In this document: positions 14,831 to 24,798 of the stretch, one piece after another | How the letters are laid out: every line of letters starts with the position of its first letter | Numbering within the stretch: the first letter of the stretch is position 1 | Notes under the pieces: model-generated | The model's input: only the letters and a program-made list of their open reading frames with translations | Databases searched by the model: none | What the model was told of the DNA's origin: nothing | NCBI RefSeq assembly: GCF_000281085.1 | Contig: NZ_JH767533.1 | Location: 112,410 to 148,744 of the forward strand | DNA from: Catenovulum agarivorans YM01 | Lineage (GTDB): Bacteria > Pseudomonadota > Gammaproteobacteria > Enterobacterales > Alteromonadaceae | DNA length: 36,335 bases | Direction: 5' to 3' | Program-made: the position numbers and the translations under genes

Positions 14831-17602
14831 GTGCAACCATTTAATCAAGCTCAAACTAAAAATGATTGGTGCAGTTGGTCTTTTATCGGCATTTTGATTA
14901 GCTGCTCGGTAGCTATAATCTTGCTTTCGATCTGGTTAGCCCGATTTAATTTTGACAAGAATTATGACACTAAACGTGTAGAGTTTAATGAAACTCTGTC
15001 GTTTGTTAGAGCAAATTTAGAAAGTGCCCTTGCCAAAGATTTATTGGTTACTCGCAGTGTTCGTAGTTACATAGCAATTAACCCTAAGCTGAATCAGGCT
15101 GAGTTTTCCCAATTTGTAAAACAGTTATTAACCAGTGACAACCATGTTAGAAATATAGGCGCAGCAAAAGATTTAGTTATTAATTTGATTCATCCAATGA
15201 AAGGTAATGAAGCTGCACTTGGGTTAGATTACCGCAAAAATACAGCTCAAAGAGACGCAGCGCTACGAGCAATCGCTGAAAATAACGTAGTGATCGCTGG
15301 GCCATTAACTTTGGTGCAAGGTGGCATGGCCATTATTGCGCGCGAACCGGTATTTTCTGCTGAAACTGATGAATTGTGGGGGTTAGTTTCGGTTGTAATT
15401 GATATAGACAAGCTATTAACCCAAGCTGGCATTGTTAATCACACAAAACTTGATATCGCGATTCGCGGCGATTCGGCAGCAGGCAAAAATGGCAAAGTAT
15501 TTTTTGGTGAGCCTGCATTGTTTGCCAAAGACGATGTTTTGGTCACGCGGGTTAATTTGCCTCATGGCCATTGGTATATTGCGGCATATCCAAAAGGTGG
15601 TTGGGGAATTAAGTTATTGCCGATTGCGCATGTGTGGAGCACTGTGGGGATTTTGTGCACGGTTACCTTCATTCTTGTTTATTTTAACAAAAGCCGTTTT
15701 CAACAAAAGCGTTATCAACGAGAGTTGTTGTTGTCAGAAAAACGCTTGCGGGCAATTTTTGAAGACAATCACACTATTATGATGTTGTTTGATTGTGAAT
15801 CCGGCAAAATTCTCGAATTTAATCCTGCGGCACTGCAATATTACGGTTTTAGCGCACAAACCTTGAGGGACAAATCAATTCAACATTTTGGCAGCGCCGA
15901 GTTAGCTGACTATCTTGTCTGCTTAAATGCACCTGAGACTGCAGTGGTATTTGAACATAAGCTAGCAAACGGGCAAGTGCGCCAAGTGGAAGTGCAGCTC
16001 AGCCGTATTGAGATACCTGAAAGTGATATTGCGGTCGCTGTTGTTAAAGATGTTACCGAGCAATTGCAGTTTGCTGAAACATTACAACAAGCAAAAACTC
16101 AAGCTGAAGCTGCTAATAAAGCTAAATCACAGTTTTTAGCCAATATGTCACATGAAATTCGCACGCCGATGAATGGCATTCTAGGTTTGGCTGATTTAAC
16201 GCTGCAAACCGAATTAAACTCAACCCAAGCAGCCTATTTACGCAAAATCAAATTGTCTGCAGATAACCTACTGCACGTGATTAACGATATTTTAGATTAT
16301 TCAAAAATAGAGGCGGGTAAATTATCTCTGGTTTATGAAAGCTTATGTTTAGATGAGGTAGCTCAGGGGGTCGCGGCTTCTATTGGTCACTTTAATTTAA
16401 AAGAAGAAGTATTGTTACTGTTTGATTTAGGGGGCAGACCTTTACCTAAATTGTTGGGCGATTCTATTCGTTTGCATCAGGTTTTGGTGAATTTATTGTC
16501 AAATGCAATTAAGTTCACTGAAAAAGGTCATGTCATTTTGCAAGTCAGCTTAGTGGCGTCGAATAAACCGCAGCAAGTAACAGTTGAATTTAAGGTAAAA
16601 GATACTGGTATTGGTATTTCTTTAGCGCAGCAGCAAGCTTTATTTGCCGCGTTTAGCCAAGCTGATGGTTCAACGTCTCGCAAGTATGGCGGCACGGGTT
16701 TAGGTTTGGCGATTAGCCAGAATTTAGTCAAACTTATGGGTGGTGAAATAAAAATAAACAGTGAACCTGCCAATGGCAGCTCGTTTTATTTTTCGCTGGT
16801 TATGCAAATAGCTGAACAACCTAAGTCGCGACCTTTACAAGCGATTGCTGTTGCCTCGATTATTCGTGATGAAGTTGAACAAGTTATTTTCCAGCAATAC
16901 GCGAGTAGTGCTTTTGCTACTCACAGAGTTTATGAATTAGCAGATGAGTTTGTTAGTTATGATTACCAATTGGTGTTTATTGATTTGTCATTTGGTATTG
17001 CGCAAATTGAAGCTTTTATTCGTCGTACTCAGCTGTCGACCGACAAAATTGTCCTGATACTTGCACAGTTAAATGCGGAGTCGACCGGTGCGTTGCACAA
17101 GCTGCAAGTGCAACAGTATCTAGTTAAACCCTATACTCTACAAAATATTCGCGAATTTGCCGCTAAGCAGCCGTTGCCGAATAATCACAACGAAGCGATA
17201 CAAGCTGACAATCAATTGCTGCAGTGTAAATTATTGTTGGCCGAAGATAATGAAATTAATGCAGAAATAGCCAAAGCTTTATTAGAGCAGGTAGGTATTC
17301 AAGTGATTCATGCGCTCAATGGCAAGCAAGCGCTTGAGCTAATTGATGACAGTGTCGATATTGTCTTGATGGATATTCAAATGCCTGAGATGGATGGGAT
17401 TGAAGCGACTAAAGTGATACGACAACAGTATCCTTCAGAACAATTGCCTATCATAGCTATGACAGCGCATGTAATGCCTGCTGAAGTTGAGCAATGTATT
17501 CAAGCTGGCATGAATGCACATATAGGCAAACCCTTTGAGCGCGAGCAGTTGTTTACTGTGATTAGCGAACAACTTACTGTGGCAAAAAAGTTGGCTAGTT
17601 AA
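14831..17602 (+). CDS. CHASE-PAS hybrid sensor histidine kinase with two receiver regions
   Basis: The 923-residue protein reads as follows: membrane helix (about 16-37); periplasmic CHASE domain (about 55-255, with [34 protein letters not shown] and [19 protein letters not shown]); second membrane helix (about 265-284); PAS domain (about 300-415); HisKA with H441 in [12 protein letters not shown]; HATPase with [15 protein letters not shown] and [10 protein letters not shown]; a degenerate receiver-like segment (about 670-780); and a true receiver (about 799-915) with E805/D806, phosphate acceptor D848 in [11 protein letters not shown] and lysine in GKPF. There is no HPt domain, so phosphate must pass to a separate HPt protein. 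CHASE domains sense small extracellular ligands; the ligand here is unknown. The start is GTG 14831 with AGG seven bases upstream. It is divergent from c4, and no response regulator is adjacent. Confidence 0.92.
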   Translation: MQPFNQAQTKNDWCSWSFIGILISCSVAIILLSIWLARFNFDKNYDTKRVEFNETLSFVRANLESALAKDLLVTRSVRSYIAINPKLNQAEFSQFVKQLLTSDNHVRNIGAAKDLVINLIHPMKGNEAALGLDYRKNTAQRDAALRAIAENNVVIAGPLTLVQGGMAIIAREPVFSAETDELWGLVSVVIDIDKLLTQAGIVNHTKLDIAIRGDSAAGKNGKVFFGEPALFAKDDVLVTRVNLPHGHWYIAAYPKGGWGIKLLPIAHVWSTVGILCTVTFILVYFNKSRFQQKRYQRELLLSEKRLRAIFEDNHTIMMLFDCESGKILEFNPAALQYYGFSAQTLRDKSIQHFGSAELADYLVCLNAPETAVVFEHKLANGQVRQVEVQLSRIEIPESDIAVAVVKDVTEQLQFAETLQQAKTQAEAANKAKSQFLANMSHEIRTPMNGILGLADLTLQTELNSTQAAYLRKIKLSADNLLHVINDILDYSKIEAGKLSLVYESLCLDEVAQGVAASIGHFNLKEEVLLLFDLGGRPLPKLLGDSIRLHQVLVNLLSNAIKFTEKGHVILQVSLVASNKPQQVTVEFKVKDTGIGISLAQQQALFAAFSQADGSTSRKYGGTGLGLAISQNLVKLMGGEIKINSEPANGSSFYFSLVMQIAEQPKSRPLQAIAVASIIRDEVEQVIFQQYASSAFATHRVYELADEFVSYDYQLVFIDLSFGIAQIEAFIRRTQLSTDKIVLILAQLNAESTGALHKLQVQQYLVKPYTLQNIREFAAKQPLPNNHNEAIQADNQLLQCKLLLAEDNEINAEIAKALLEQVGIQVIHALNGKQALELIDDSVDIVLMDIQMPEMDGIEATKVIRQQYPSEQLPIIAMTAHVMPAEVEQCIQAGMNAHIGKPFEREQLFTVISEQLTVAKKLAS

Positions 17603-17613
17603 GCTTGGTTGAA

Positions 17614-18039
17614 TTAATAAAACAAAGTTAAATACAAATGTCCACCCCAGACAATTAGCGCTGTTAATAAACTTAAGGCTACAGCCGCAGAAGCCATATC
17701 TTTGGCGCGACCCGCTAATTTATGGTGTTCTAAGCCAATTCTATCTACGGTTGCTTCTATCGCTGAATTCAGCAATTCAACAATCAGTACTAAAATCAAT
17801 ACAGATACTAAAGCGACAAAACGACTAAGTGATTCACTGGTAAAAAATGCCACAGGAATCAGTAAAAAGACCAAAACTAACTCTTGCCTAAATGCAGCTT
17901 CGTGTTTAAACGCGGCTTTTAAACCTTTAAACGAACAACTTGCAGCTTTGATCACTCGGGCAAAACCTGCACCATTTGGTTTATGTGTGTTATTGGTTTG
18001 CTGAGAATGAGTCGTTTGATTTTCAGATGTGCTATTCAT
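17614..18039 (-). CDS. dgkA: Diacylglycerol kinase DgkA
   Basis: DgkA phosphorylates diacylglycerol to phosphatidic acid in the inner membrane, recycling lipid left from phosphoglycerol and phosphoethanolamine transfer. The C-terminal 115 residues carry the family core: AFRQE (49-53), three membrane helices, and the active-site stretch VELLNSAIEATVDRI (E88, N91, E95), then AGRAKDMASAAV. The N-terminal 25 residues are polar, rich in Asn/Thr/Gln and longer than in E. coli (122 aa total against 141 here). It is convergent with the hybrid kinase, 11 bases apart. A MITE-like element lies just upstream of its start, within its likely promoter region. Confidence 0.95.
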   Translation of the reverse strand: MNSTSENQTTHSQQTNNTHKPNGAGFARVIKAASCSFKGLKAAFKHEAAFRQELVLVFLLIPVAFFTSESLSRFVALVSVLILVLIVELLNSAIEATVDRIGLEHHKLAGRAKDMASAAVALSLLTALIVWGGHLYLTLFY

Positions 18040-18059
18040 GGTGAATTTGTGTAGTTTGG

Positions 18060-18325
18060 TAGAGCTAAATCAATATAAATTGCGAGTATCAGAGCCATCG
18101 CAGACAGTTCAATTCAAGGCGTATCATTGCAGGAATGTAGCCACCTTTCAAATTGATACAACACAGAAGTGGACTGTCTGTGAGGCTCCTGAAAGGCTGG
18201 GCTAAAAGCCATTGATTCTGCGTTAAGTCGGCTTGACATAGAACCACTATGCCTGTGCCAACTTGCCTTGCCTAAATGGCTTGTATCTCCAGCTGATTAT
18301 CGCAATTTATATTGGTTTAGCTCTA
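18060..18325. mobile_element. MITE-like element with 31-bp terminal inverted repeats and TA ends
   Basis: The ends at 18062-18092 and 18293-18323 are inverted copies, 28 of 31 bases identical, beginning GAGCTAAA and containing CAATATAAATTGCGA. A TA dinucleotide lies immediately outside each end (18060-18061 and 18324-18325), as expected for the TA duplication of IS630/Tc1-mariner-type transposition. Inside are nested inverted repeats: GAGCC/GGCTC (18092-18096, 18184-18188), CAGACAGT/ACTGTCTG (18101-18108, 18173-18180), GTATCA/TGATAC (18121-18126, 18154-18159), and AAGCCATT/AATGGCTT on the right side. There is no open reading frame of note. It fills most of the 382-base gap between dgkA and yigZ; the rest of that gap is AT-rich and holds only promoter space. 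No second copy was seen in the window. The transposase family is inferred from the TA alone. Confidence 0.75.
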
Positions 18326-18421
18326 AATGACAAAGTGTAAAGAGTGTCGAATATTTATCGATAGGTTACAATAGGCAAATTATGAATTTGTTATTACAAC
18401 AGCAAACAAAACTCTAGTTTT

Positions 18422-19027
18422 ATGTCCGTTTATCCAGTGCCAGCACAGTTCCATCAAGTTGAAGAAGTGATTAAAAACAGTCGTTTTATTACGCAGGTTT
18501 TTCCTGTGCAAGATAGCAATCACGCCAAACAAATTATTCAACAACAAAAAGCTGCTTACCCAGATGCACGTCATCATTGTTCGGCTTTTGTTGCTGGCGC
18601 GCCGTCTAATTCCAATGAATATGGTTTTTCTGATGATGGTGAACCTTCAGGTACAGCTGGCAAACCTATGTTGGCGGTTTTACAAGGTTCAGGTTTAGGT
18701 GAAGTATTAGCTATATCTATCCGTTATTTTGGTGGGGTTAAACTCGGCACGGGCGGCTTAGTTAAAGCTTATGCTGGCGGGGTGAAACTTGCGCTGGAAA
18801 CTTTGCCAACCATAGAAAAAGTCATTCGGCAGGAGTATCAATTAACCTGCGAATATCATCAGTTTGATCAAATCCAATATTGGTTAAAACAACATGATGG
18901 ATTAATTATTGAAACAAACTATGCAGATAATGTTCGATTGTTGCTTGCACTTGATGCTACGAACAGCGAGAATTTCGCTAACAAATTAAAGGATATGCAG
19001 CTTAGCTTGCAAAAACTACAAAAGTGA
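18422..19027 (+). CDS. yigZ: YigZ/IMPACT family protein
   Basis: The 201-residue protein belongs to the YigZ family (UPF0029 IMPACT domain plus a C-terminal DUF1949 ferredoxin-like domain). The N-terminal domain shows VIKNSRFITQVFPVQ, DARHHCSAFVAG, and the hallmark EYGFSDDGEPSGTAGKPML, followed by IRYFGGVKLGTGGLVKAYA. The C-terminal domain begins near residue 135 (EYQLTCEYHQFDQIQYWLKQ). The family is linked to translation by its relation to the eukaryotic Gcn2 inhibitor IMPACT, but the bacterial role is not settled. It precedes trkH by 13 bases, the same order as in E. coli, so the two form an operon. The start ATG 18422 has no clear ribosome-binding site. Confidence 0.93.
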   Translation: MSVYPVPAQFHQVEEVIKNSRFITQVFPVQDSNHAKQIIQQQKAAYPDARHHCSAFVAGAPSNSNEYGFSDDGEPSGTAGKPMLAVLQGSGLGEVLAISIRYFGGVKLGTGGLVKAYAGGVKLALETLPTIEKVIRQEYQLTCEYHQFDQIQYWLKQHDGLIIETNYADNVRLLLALDATNSENFANKLKDMQLSLQKLQK

Positions 19028-19040
19028 ACCTCAGCTAACC

Positions 19041-20492
19041 ATGAAATATCGCGCGATAATAAGAATATTAGGCATTTTGGTCGGTATATTTAGTTTTACT
19101 ATGTTGCCACCAGCGTTAGTTTCACTGATTTATAAAGACGGTGGTGGTTTAGCTTTTGTTTTAGCATTTGTTGCGAGCTTTTTAATTGGCTTGGTGATGT
19201 GGTACCCAAACCGCCAAGAAGTGAGTGAACTAAAAGCACGAGAAGGCTTTTTAATTGTTGTATTGTTTTGGACAGTACTGGGACTTGCCGGTTCATTGCC
19301 ATTTGCTTTTATGAGTGCACCGTCGATTAGTATGACGGACGCTATATTTGAAAGTTTTTCTGGTTTAACCACCACTGGGGCAACCGTTTTAACCGGCCTA
19401 GATTTTTATCCGAAAGCTGTATTGTTTTACCGTCAACAACTGCAATGGTTAGGTGGTATGGGGATAATTGTTTTGGCTGTGGCGATTTTACCTATGTTAG
19501 GTGTCGGTGGTTTGCAGTTATACCGAGCGGAAACGCCTGGGCCAGTTAAAGATTCAAAAATGACCCCGCGCATTGCCGATACAGCTAAACACTTGTGGTA
19601 TATCTATCTAACTTTAACTCTTGCGTGTGCCGGTGCCTATTGGGCTGCGGGCATGACTTTTTTTGATGCTATCTGTCATTCGTTTTCAACTATAGCTATA
19701 GGTGGTTTTTCTACCCATGATGCCAGCTTAGGTTATTTCGATAACCCAGTTATAAACTGGATTTGTGTGGTGTTTTTATTGATCTCTGGGGTTAACTTTG
19801 CACTGCATTATGGTGTAGTTAAAACCCGTTCAATTTTTAATTATTTTAAAGATCCTGAATTTAAAATATTTTTATTAATTCAGCTTGCACTGACTTTGTT
19901 GTGTTTCACCGTACTCTGGCAGCATCAAGTGTACGACACAGCAGAAACAGCCTTTAACCAAGCGGCATTTCAAGCTGTATCTATTAGCACAACCGCAGGT
20001 TTTGCCACTGACTCATTTGCCGATTGGCCACTGTTTTTACCTATTTTATTACTCTTCGCCAGCTTTATTGGTGGCTGCGCCGGTTCAACTGGTGGTGGTT
20101 TAAAAGTGGTGCGTGTGGTCTTGTTATATTTGCAAGGTGTGCGTGAGCTTAACCGTTTAGTTCACCCAAAAGCTGTATTCTCAATTAAGTTAGGTCGCCG
20201 CGCATTACCAGATAAAGTAGTTGATGCAATTTGGGGATTCTTCTCTGCTTATGCGTTAGTTTTTGTAATAACTATGATAAGCCTAATGGCTACGGGCATG
20301 AATGACCTAACCGCGTTCTCAGCGACCGCAGCCTGTTTAAATAACCTAGGCCCAGGTTTAGGTGAAGTGGCTGCACACTTTGGCAATATTCCTGATACCG
20401 CCAAACAGATTTTAGTGGTTGCTATGTTATTTGGCCGACTAGAGATATTTACTTTATTGGTACTGTTTACCCCGACATTTTGGCGGTCATAG
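19041..20492 (+). CDS. trkH: Trk potassium uptake channel subunit TrkH
   Basis: TrkH is the membrane pore of the Trk potassium uptake system, gated by the cytosolic TrkA ring. The 483 residues match the E. coli length exactly. The four pore-loop filters are visible: LTTTGATVLTG (about 109-119), FSTIAIGGFSTHDAS, VSISTTAGFATDSF and AACLNNLGPGLG. About ten to twelve hydrophobic helices lie around them. It is preceded by yigZ in the same operon and converges with trkA, leaving only 8 bases between the stops and no room for a separate terminator. The channel and its gating subunit are thus tail to tail, on opposite strands. Confidence 0.97.
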   Translation: MKYRAIIRILGILVGIFSFTMLPPALVSLIYKDGGGLAFVLAFVASFLIGLVMWYPNRQEVSELKAREGFLIVVLFWTVLGLAGSLPFAFMSAPSISMTDAIFESFSGLTTTGATVLTGLDFYPKAVLFYRQQLQWLGGMGIIVLAVAILPMLGVGGLQLYRAETPGPVKDSKMTPRIADTAKHLWYIYLTLTLACAGAYWAAGMTFFDAICHSFSTIAIGGFSTHDASLGYFDNPVINWICVVFLLISGVNFALHYGVVKTRSIFNYFKDPEFKIFLLIQLALTLLCFTVLWQHQVYDTAETAFNQAAFQAVSISTTAGFATDSFADWPLFLPILLLFASFIGGCAGSTGGGLKVVRVVLLYLQGVRELNRLVHPKAVFSIKLGRRALPDKVVDAIWGFFSAYALVFVITMISLMATGMNDLTAFSATAACLNNLGPGLGEVAAHFGNIPDTAKQILVVAMLFGRLEIFTLLVLFTPTFWRS

Positions 20493-20500
20493 TTTTTAAA

Positions 20501-21886
20501 TTAGAAAAACAGCGCCGTTGGCTGGAAGAGTTTTTCTACTTCACTAACGTACTTTTTCTCAACTAAAAATAAAATCACATGGTCGTTTGATTCAATCACT
20601 GTGCTGTTATGCGCAATAATCACTTCGTCTTTACGCACTACAGCACCTATGGTTGTACCAGGTGGTAGTTTGATATCTTTAATTTGCCGGCCGACTACTT
20701 TTGAGGTTTCTTTATCACCATGTGCGATTGCTTCTATTGCTTCAGCAGCGCCGCGGCGTAAAGAATATACATTAACTATGTCGCCTTTACGCACATAAGT
20801 TAATAATGCTGAAATGGTTGCTTGTTGCGGTGAAATGGCGATATCAATTTCACCACCTTGGACTAAATCAACATAAGCCGTATGCTGAATTAGCACCATA
20901 GTTTTTTGCGCGCCTAAACGTTTGGCGAGCATGGCCGCCATAATATTAGCTTCGTCGTCGTTGGTAACTGCAATAAATACATCAACTTGTTCTATATGTT
21001 CTTCATTGAGTAATTCTGGATCAGCCGCATCACCACAAAAGACGATAGTGTTTTCTAAATTTTCCGATAAATGCGCGGCGCGCTCAGGGTTGCGTTCAAT
21101 CAGTTTTACTTTATGCGTGCTTTCTAACTGGCGAGCTAAACCTGCACCTATATTACCACCACCAGCTATCATAATGCGTTTGTACGAAGCCTCGAGTTTT
21201 TGTAATTCGCTCATGACTGCTCGAATATGCTTGGTCGCGGCAATAAAAAATACTTCATCATCTGCTTCAATCACTGTTGTGCCGAGCGGGCGAATAGGGC
21301 GACCTTGACGATAAATTGCCGCAACACGAGTATCTACGTTTGGCATATGTTCACGTAACGCAGATAACGCATGGCCTACCAACATACCACCATAATAAGC
21401 TTTTACCGCAACTAAACTGGCTTTACCGCCAGCAAAACCCATAACTTGTAAAGCGCCTGGGTAGTCAATTAGCCGCTTAATATATTTAGTTACTAACTGC
21501 TCAGGCGAGATAATGTTATCCACCGGCATGTCGTGATCGTGGAATAACTGAGTGCGGTATTTGGTATATTGTTCTGAGCGAATACGTGCAATTTTATTTG
21601 GTGTATGGAATAGGGTATAAGCAACTTGGCAGGCGACCATATTGGTTTCGTCACTGTTAGTTACCGCGACCAATAAATCAGCATCTTCAGCGCCGGCTTT
21701 TTTCAAAACATCTGGGTGGCTTGCTTGGCCAACTATCACTTGAATGTCGAGCTTATCTTGCAATTCACGTAAACGCATTGCATCAGCATCGACTAAAGTG
21801 ATGTCGTTTTTACTTTTGTGTTCGCCAACTAAGTTTTCCGCTAGTGTTGCGCCCACTTGGCCTGCGCCTAAGATAATTATTTTCAT
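20501..21886 (-). CDS. trkA: Trk system regulatory subunit TrkA
   Basis: TrkA is the peripheral NAD(H)- and nucleotide-binding ring that gates TrkH. The 461-residue product has two RCK halves, each with a Rossmann domain and a TrkA-C domain. The first opens with [19 protein letters not shown], carries [18 protein letters not shown] and ends near 215. The second opens with [19 protein letters not shown] (about 234) and has [20 protein letters not shown]. The length agrees with E. coli (458). It is the last gene of the leftward def-fmt-rsmB-trkA run, 30 bases after rsmB, as in many gammaproteobacteria. Confidence 0.97.
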   Translation of the reverse strand: MKIIILGAGQVGATLAENLVGEHKSKNDITLVDADAMRLRELQDKLDIQVIVGQASHPDVLKKAGAEDADLLVAVTNSDETNMVACQVAYTLFHTPNKIARIRSEQYTKYRTQLFHDHDMPVDNIISPEQLVTKYIKRLIDYPGALQVMGFAGGKASLVAVKAYYGGMLVGHALSALREHMPNVDTRVAAIYRQGRPIRPLGTTVIEADDEVFFIAATKHIRAVMSELQKLEASYKRIMIAGGGNIGAGLARQLESTHKVKLIERNPERAAHLSENLENTIVFCGDAADPELLNEEHIEQVDVFIAVTNDDEANIMAAMLAKRLGAQKTMVLIQHTAYVDLVQGGEIDIAISPQQATISALLTYVRKGDIVNVYSLRRGAAEAIEAIAHGDKETSKVVGRQIKDIKLPPGTTIGAVVRKDEVIIAHNSTVIESNDHVILFLVEKKYVSEVEKLFQPTALFF

Positions 21887-21916
21887 AATTGTGCTGATTT
21901 ACCCTGGTTTTTGTAT

Positions 21917-23209
21917 TTATGCTTGTTTTTTCAATACAGCGTAATAAAAGCCGTCCATGTTTTGTTGGTTTGGCAATATTTGCCAACCTGGATCAGCCGG
22001 AGTATCCGAAGCAAAAATACTTTGTAACTCTGCGTCCGATGTTTGTGCTAAAAATTGGCTGATCTGTTGTTTGTTTTCTTGCGGTAATACCGAACAAGTT
22101 GCATAGACTAAAGTGCCACCAGGTTTAAGTATTTGCCACATTTGTTTGAGTATTTTGTGCTGCAGTTGTGCAAGCTGCTGAATATCATCTTCGCGGCGTA
22201 GATATAAAATATCAGGATGACGACGAATCACGCCTGTTGCTGAGCATGGTGCATCTAATAAGATACGATCGTATAAAATACCATCCCACCATTGTTGTGG
22301 TTCACTGGCATCACCTGCAATCACATGTGCTTGTTGATTAAGCCGTTCAAGGTTTTGGTCAACACGTTCAAGTCGCTCAACTTCAATATCTAGTGCATCT
22401 ACTTGAGCTTTTGGGGCTAACTCCAAAATATGCGTGGTTTTTCCACCTGGTGCGGCACAAGCATCTAATATGCGTTCACCGTCTTGTGGTTGTAATAAAC
22501 GCGCGGCATTTTGCGCAGCAGCGTCTTGTACTGTGCAAGCACCATCAAAAAAGTTTGGTAGCTTATCAACGGCTATCGGAGTTTCTAATTTAATACTGTG
22601 CGGATTCTTTTTGTCGGCAACAAAATTAATTTCAGCCTGTTGTAACAGTGCATAATAACTCTGTGCATCTGCATACTGTTGCTGATTGATACGCAGCCAC
22701 ATAGGCGCTTGTTGCAAATTAGCCGCGATTATTTTTTTAAAGCCTTTGGGATAAGCTTGTTTTAATTGTTTGACCAACCAGTTCGGATGGGTAGCTTGCA
22801 CATCTTGTGGATTATCTAAAGCTAAAGTTTCACGCACACGCTGAAACTCCCGTAATATCGCATTTATCATGTTAGTAAATGCATACAAACCCATTTGTTT
22901 GCTGGCTTCAACGGTTTCGTCTATCGCAGCATGCTCTGCTGCTTTTTCATCAAGTAATTGATAGATACCAACAGCCAATAAATAACGCAATTGATTAAGC
23001 TCTGGTTTTAACTTGGTATGGCAGAGCTGATTAATCAATCTATTCAGTTTTGGAAACTGGCGTAAACAGCCATAACAAAAATCTTGAATTTGCCCTTTTT
23101 GCGAAGCGGATAAATCTTTAGGCAATTGCGCGAGACAAGCGGTTAACGATTTTTGCTCGTCTAATACCGCATAGATAATTTGCGCACTGAGCGCGCGAGT
23201 ATTTAGCAC
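21917..23209 (-). CDS. rsmB: 16S rRNA m5C967 methyltransferase RsmB
   Basis: RsmB methylates C967 of 16S rRNA at carbon 5 with S-adenosylmethionine. The 430-residue product has an N-terminal NusB-like RNA-binding domain (1-140, with [20 protein letters not shown] and [14 protein letters not shown]) and a C-terminal methyltransferase domain. The latter shows the SAM motif [15 protein letters not shown] (247-261) and both cysteines of the m5C mechanism: C322 in [10 protein letters not shown] and C372 in [12 protein letters not shown]. The start is GTG 23209, inside the end of fmt, giving a seven-base overlap and translational coupling. The length agrees with E. coli (429). Confidence 0.96.
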   Translation of the reverse strand: MLNTRALSAQIIYAVLDEQKSLTACLAQLPKDLSASQKGQIQDFCYGCLRQFPKLNRLINQLCHTKLKPELNQLRYLLAVGIYQLLDEKAAEHAAIDETVEASKQMGLYAFTNMINAILREFQRVRETLALDNPQDVQATHPNWLVKQLKQAYPKGFKKIIAANLQQAPMWLRINQQQYADAQSYYALLQQAEINFVADKKNPHSIKLETPIAVDKLPNFFDGACTVQDAAAQNAARLLQPQDGERILDACAAPGGKTTHILELAPKAQVDALDIEVERLERVDQNLERLNQQAHVIAGDASEPQQWWDGILYDRILLDAPCSATGVIRRHPDILYLRREDDIQQLAQLQHKILKQMWQILKPGGTLVYATCSVLPQENKQQISQFLAQTSDAELQSIFASDTPADPGWQILPNQQNMDGFYYAVLKKQA

Positions 23210-24144
23210 AATTGTCTTCCTTGTTGAAACCAGTCTGCACGGCCATTCAATATATCTGCAACTGCTAGTGGTTTTTTACCCGGTAATTGCAATTCGAGCA
23301 AACGTAAAATGCCATCAGAAGTTTGCACATCAATACCACTTTTATCTGCTTGCACTATTGTGCCAACAGGTAGTTGCTTATCTGAGCTTAATACTTGTGC
23401 TTTATGCACTTTAATTGCTTGGTTATTGCAGTTAAAAAATGCCATAGGCCAAGGGTTAAAAGCGCGAATGTTGCGTTCAAGCTGAGCAGCTGGTAACTGC
23501 CAATCAATCAAAGCTTCTTCTTTGCTGAGTTTTTTGGCATAACTTGCTTGGCTGTCGTCTTGGGCTTCAGCCACTGCCGTGCCAGCTTCAATTTTTTGTA
23601 TACAATCAATTAAAGCTTGTGGACCTAACTCAGCTAGTTTGTTGTATAAAGTTGCCGAGGTATCTTGCTCAGCTATTTTTATCTGTGCTTTTAACAGCAT
23701 ATCACCTGTGTCTAGGCCAATATCCATCTGCATTATAGTCACACCAGCGTATTCATCACCTGCCCAAATTGAACGTTGAATAGGCGCGGCACCACGCCAT
23801 TTAGGTAATAACGAACCATGCACATTAATGCAGCCTAATCTTGGTGTGTCTAACACGACTTGCGGTAATAACAAACCATAAGCAACCACCACCATTAAAT
23901 CAGCATTTAACTCGGCAAGTTGCTGTTGTGCATTCGCGTCTTTTAACGATTCTGGCTGAAACACGGGCAGGTTATTTTCTGACGCCAGTTGTTTCACCGC
24001 TGATGCTTGCAACTTCTTTCCGCGTCCAGCAGGTCTGTCCGGTTGGGTATATACAGCAATGATTTCATGCTCAGATGACAATAATGCAGCTAAATGCTGT
24101 GCGGCAAAGTCAGGTGTGCCAGCAAAGATAATTTTTAATGACAA
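23203..24144 (-). CDS. fmt: Methionyl-tRNA formyltransferase
   Basis: Fmt formylates the initiator Met-tRNA with 10-formyl-tetrahydrofolate, preparing it for initiation. The 313 residues match the family. The N-terminal catalytic domain has [28 protein letters not shown], the active-site [19 protein letters not shown] (N107, H109), and [11 protein letters not shown] (D145). The C-terminal tRNA-binding domain starts near 205, after [13 protein letters not shown]. The start is TTG 24144, supported by AAAAGG seven bases upstream and by alignment of the first residues with the family; no ATG is available. It is 12 bases after def and overlaps rsmB by seven bases. Confidence 0.97.
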   Translation of the reverse strand: MSLKIIFAGTPDFAAQHLAALLSSEHEIIAVYTQPDRPAGRGKKLQASAVKQLASENNLPVFQPESLKDANAQQQLAELNADLMVVVAYGLLLPQVVLDTPRLGCINVHGSLLPKWRGAAPIQRSIWAGDEYAGVTIMQMDIGLDTGDMLLKAQIKIAEQDTSATLYNKLAELGPQALIDCIQKIEAGTAVAEAQDDSQASYAKKLSKEEALIDWQLPAAQLERNIRAFNPWPMAFFNCNNQAIKVHKAQVLSSDKQLPVGTIVQADKSGIDVQTSDGILRLLELQLPGKKPLAVADILNGRADWFQQGRQLC

Positions 24145-24156
24145 AACTGTACCTTT

Positions 24157-24672
24157 TTATTTAGCGTTTTTAGCTGCAAGTTTAGCTTCTTTCTCTAGTT
24201 TCTTTTTGATCATTTGTCGTTTTAGTGGCGACAAATAGTCAACAAACAGCTTGCCGTTTAAATGATCTAATTCATGTTGAATACAAATCGCCATTAAACC
24301 ATCCGCTTTTAAACTAAACTCTTCTCCGTTTTTATCTAACGCCTTGACTGTTACTACATCAGCACGTTCAACTTTGGCGTAAACACCCGGGAAAGACAAA
24401 CAGCCTTCTTCGTGAATGCGATGGCCTTGTGCTTCAACAATTTCAGGATTGATAAAAACTTTTGGGTCGTTTTGCTCTTCACTGCAATCGGCGACAAAAA
24501 TTCTGTGAATAACATCTACTTGAGTGGATGCTAAACCAACACCTTGTGACTCATACATGGTTGCAACCATGTCATCACAAATTGTTTTAATTTCGTCGGT
24601 AACTTTTTCAACCGGACGAGCAACTGTGCGCAATCGCTCATCTGGGAATTTTAATACTTGATAAATCGCCAT
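24157..24672 (-). CDS. def: Peptide deformylase
   Basis: Def removes the formyl group from nascent proteins, the reverse partner of the fmt product beside it. The 171 residues contain the three family motifs: GVGLASTQ (44-51; the usual form is GxGLAAxQ), EGCLSFPG with metal ligand C91, and QHELDHLNG with H133, H137 and catalytic E134. The N-terminus [17 protein letters not shown] is typical. It is the first gene of the leftward def-fmt-rsmB-trkA operon and is divergent from the LysM gene. The lysine-rich tail after residue 155 is normal. Confidence 0.97.
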   Translation of the reverse strand: MAIYQVLKFPDERLRTVARPVEKVTDEIKTICDDMVATMYESQGVGLASTQVDVIHRIFVADCSEEQNDPKVFINPEIVEAQGHRIHEEGCLSFPGVYAKVERADVVTVKALDKNGEEFSLKADGLMAICIQHELDHLNGKLFVDYLSPLKRQMIKKKLEKEAKLAAKNAK

Positions 24673-24724
24673 AATATTATGTAATTTTAACTACTTTTGT
24701 GTAAATTTTAAGTTATGCTGTAAT

Positions 24725-24732
24725 GCTATACT
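24725..24732 (+). promoter_or_regulatory. Extended -10 promoter element for the LysM-dprA operon
   Basis: TATACT at 24727-24732 is preceded by TG one base upstream (TGCTATACT), the pattern of an extended -10 promoter that needs no strong -35. It would start transcription near 24739, about 60 bases before the LysM gene. The 126-base gap must also hold the def promoter on the other strand, which I could not place. Confidence 0.45.
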
Positions 24733-24798
24733 TACTTAATAGACATTTTATAACTATTAGACGCATATTCATAATAATTCGTCACACAAGGACGCAGT

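Noticed and set aside
18060-18325. Structured RNA or integron attC site
   Set aside because: The 31-bp ends with outer TA fit a transposable element better. No integrase-type core sites are present and no terminator follows, although an RNA cannot be fully excluded.
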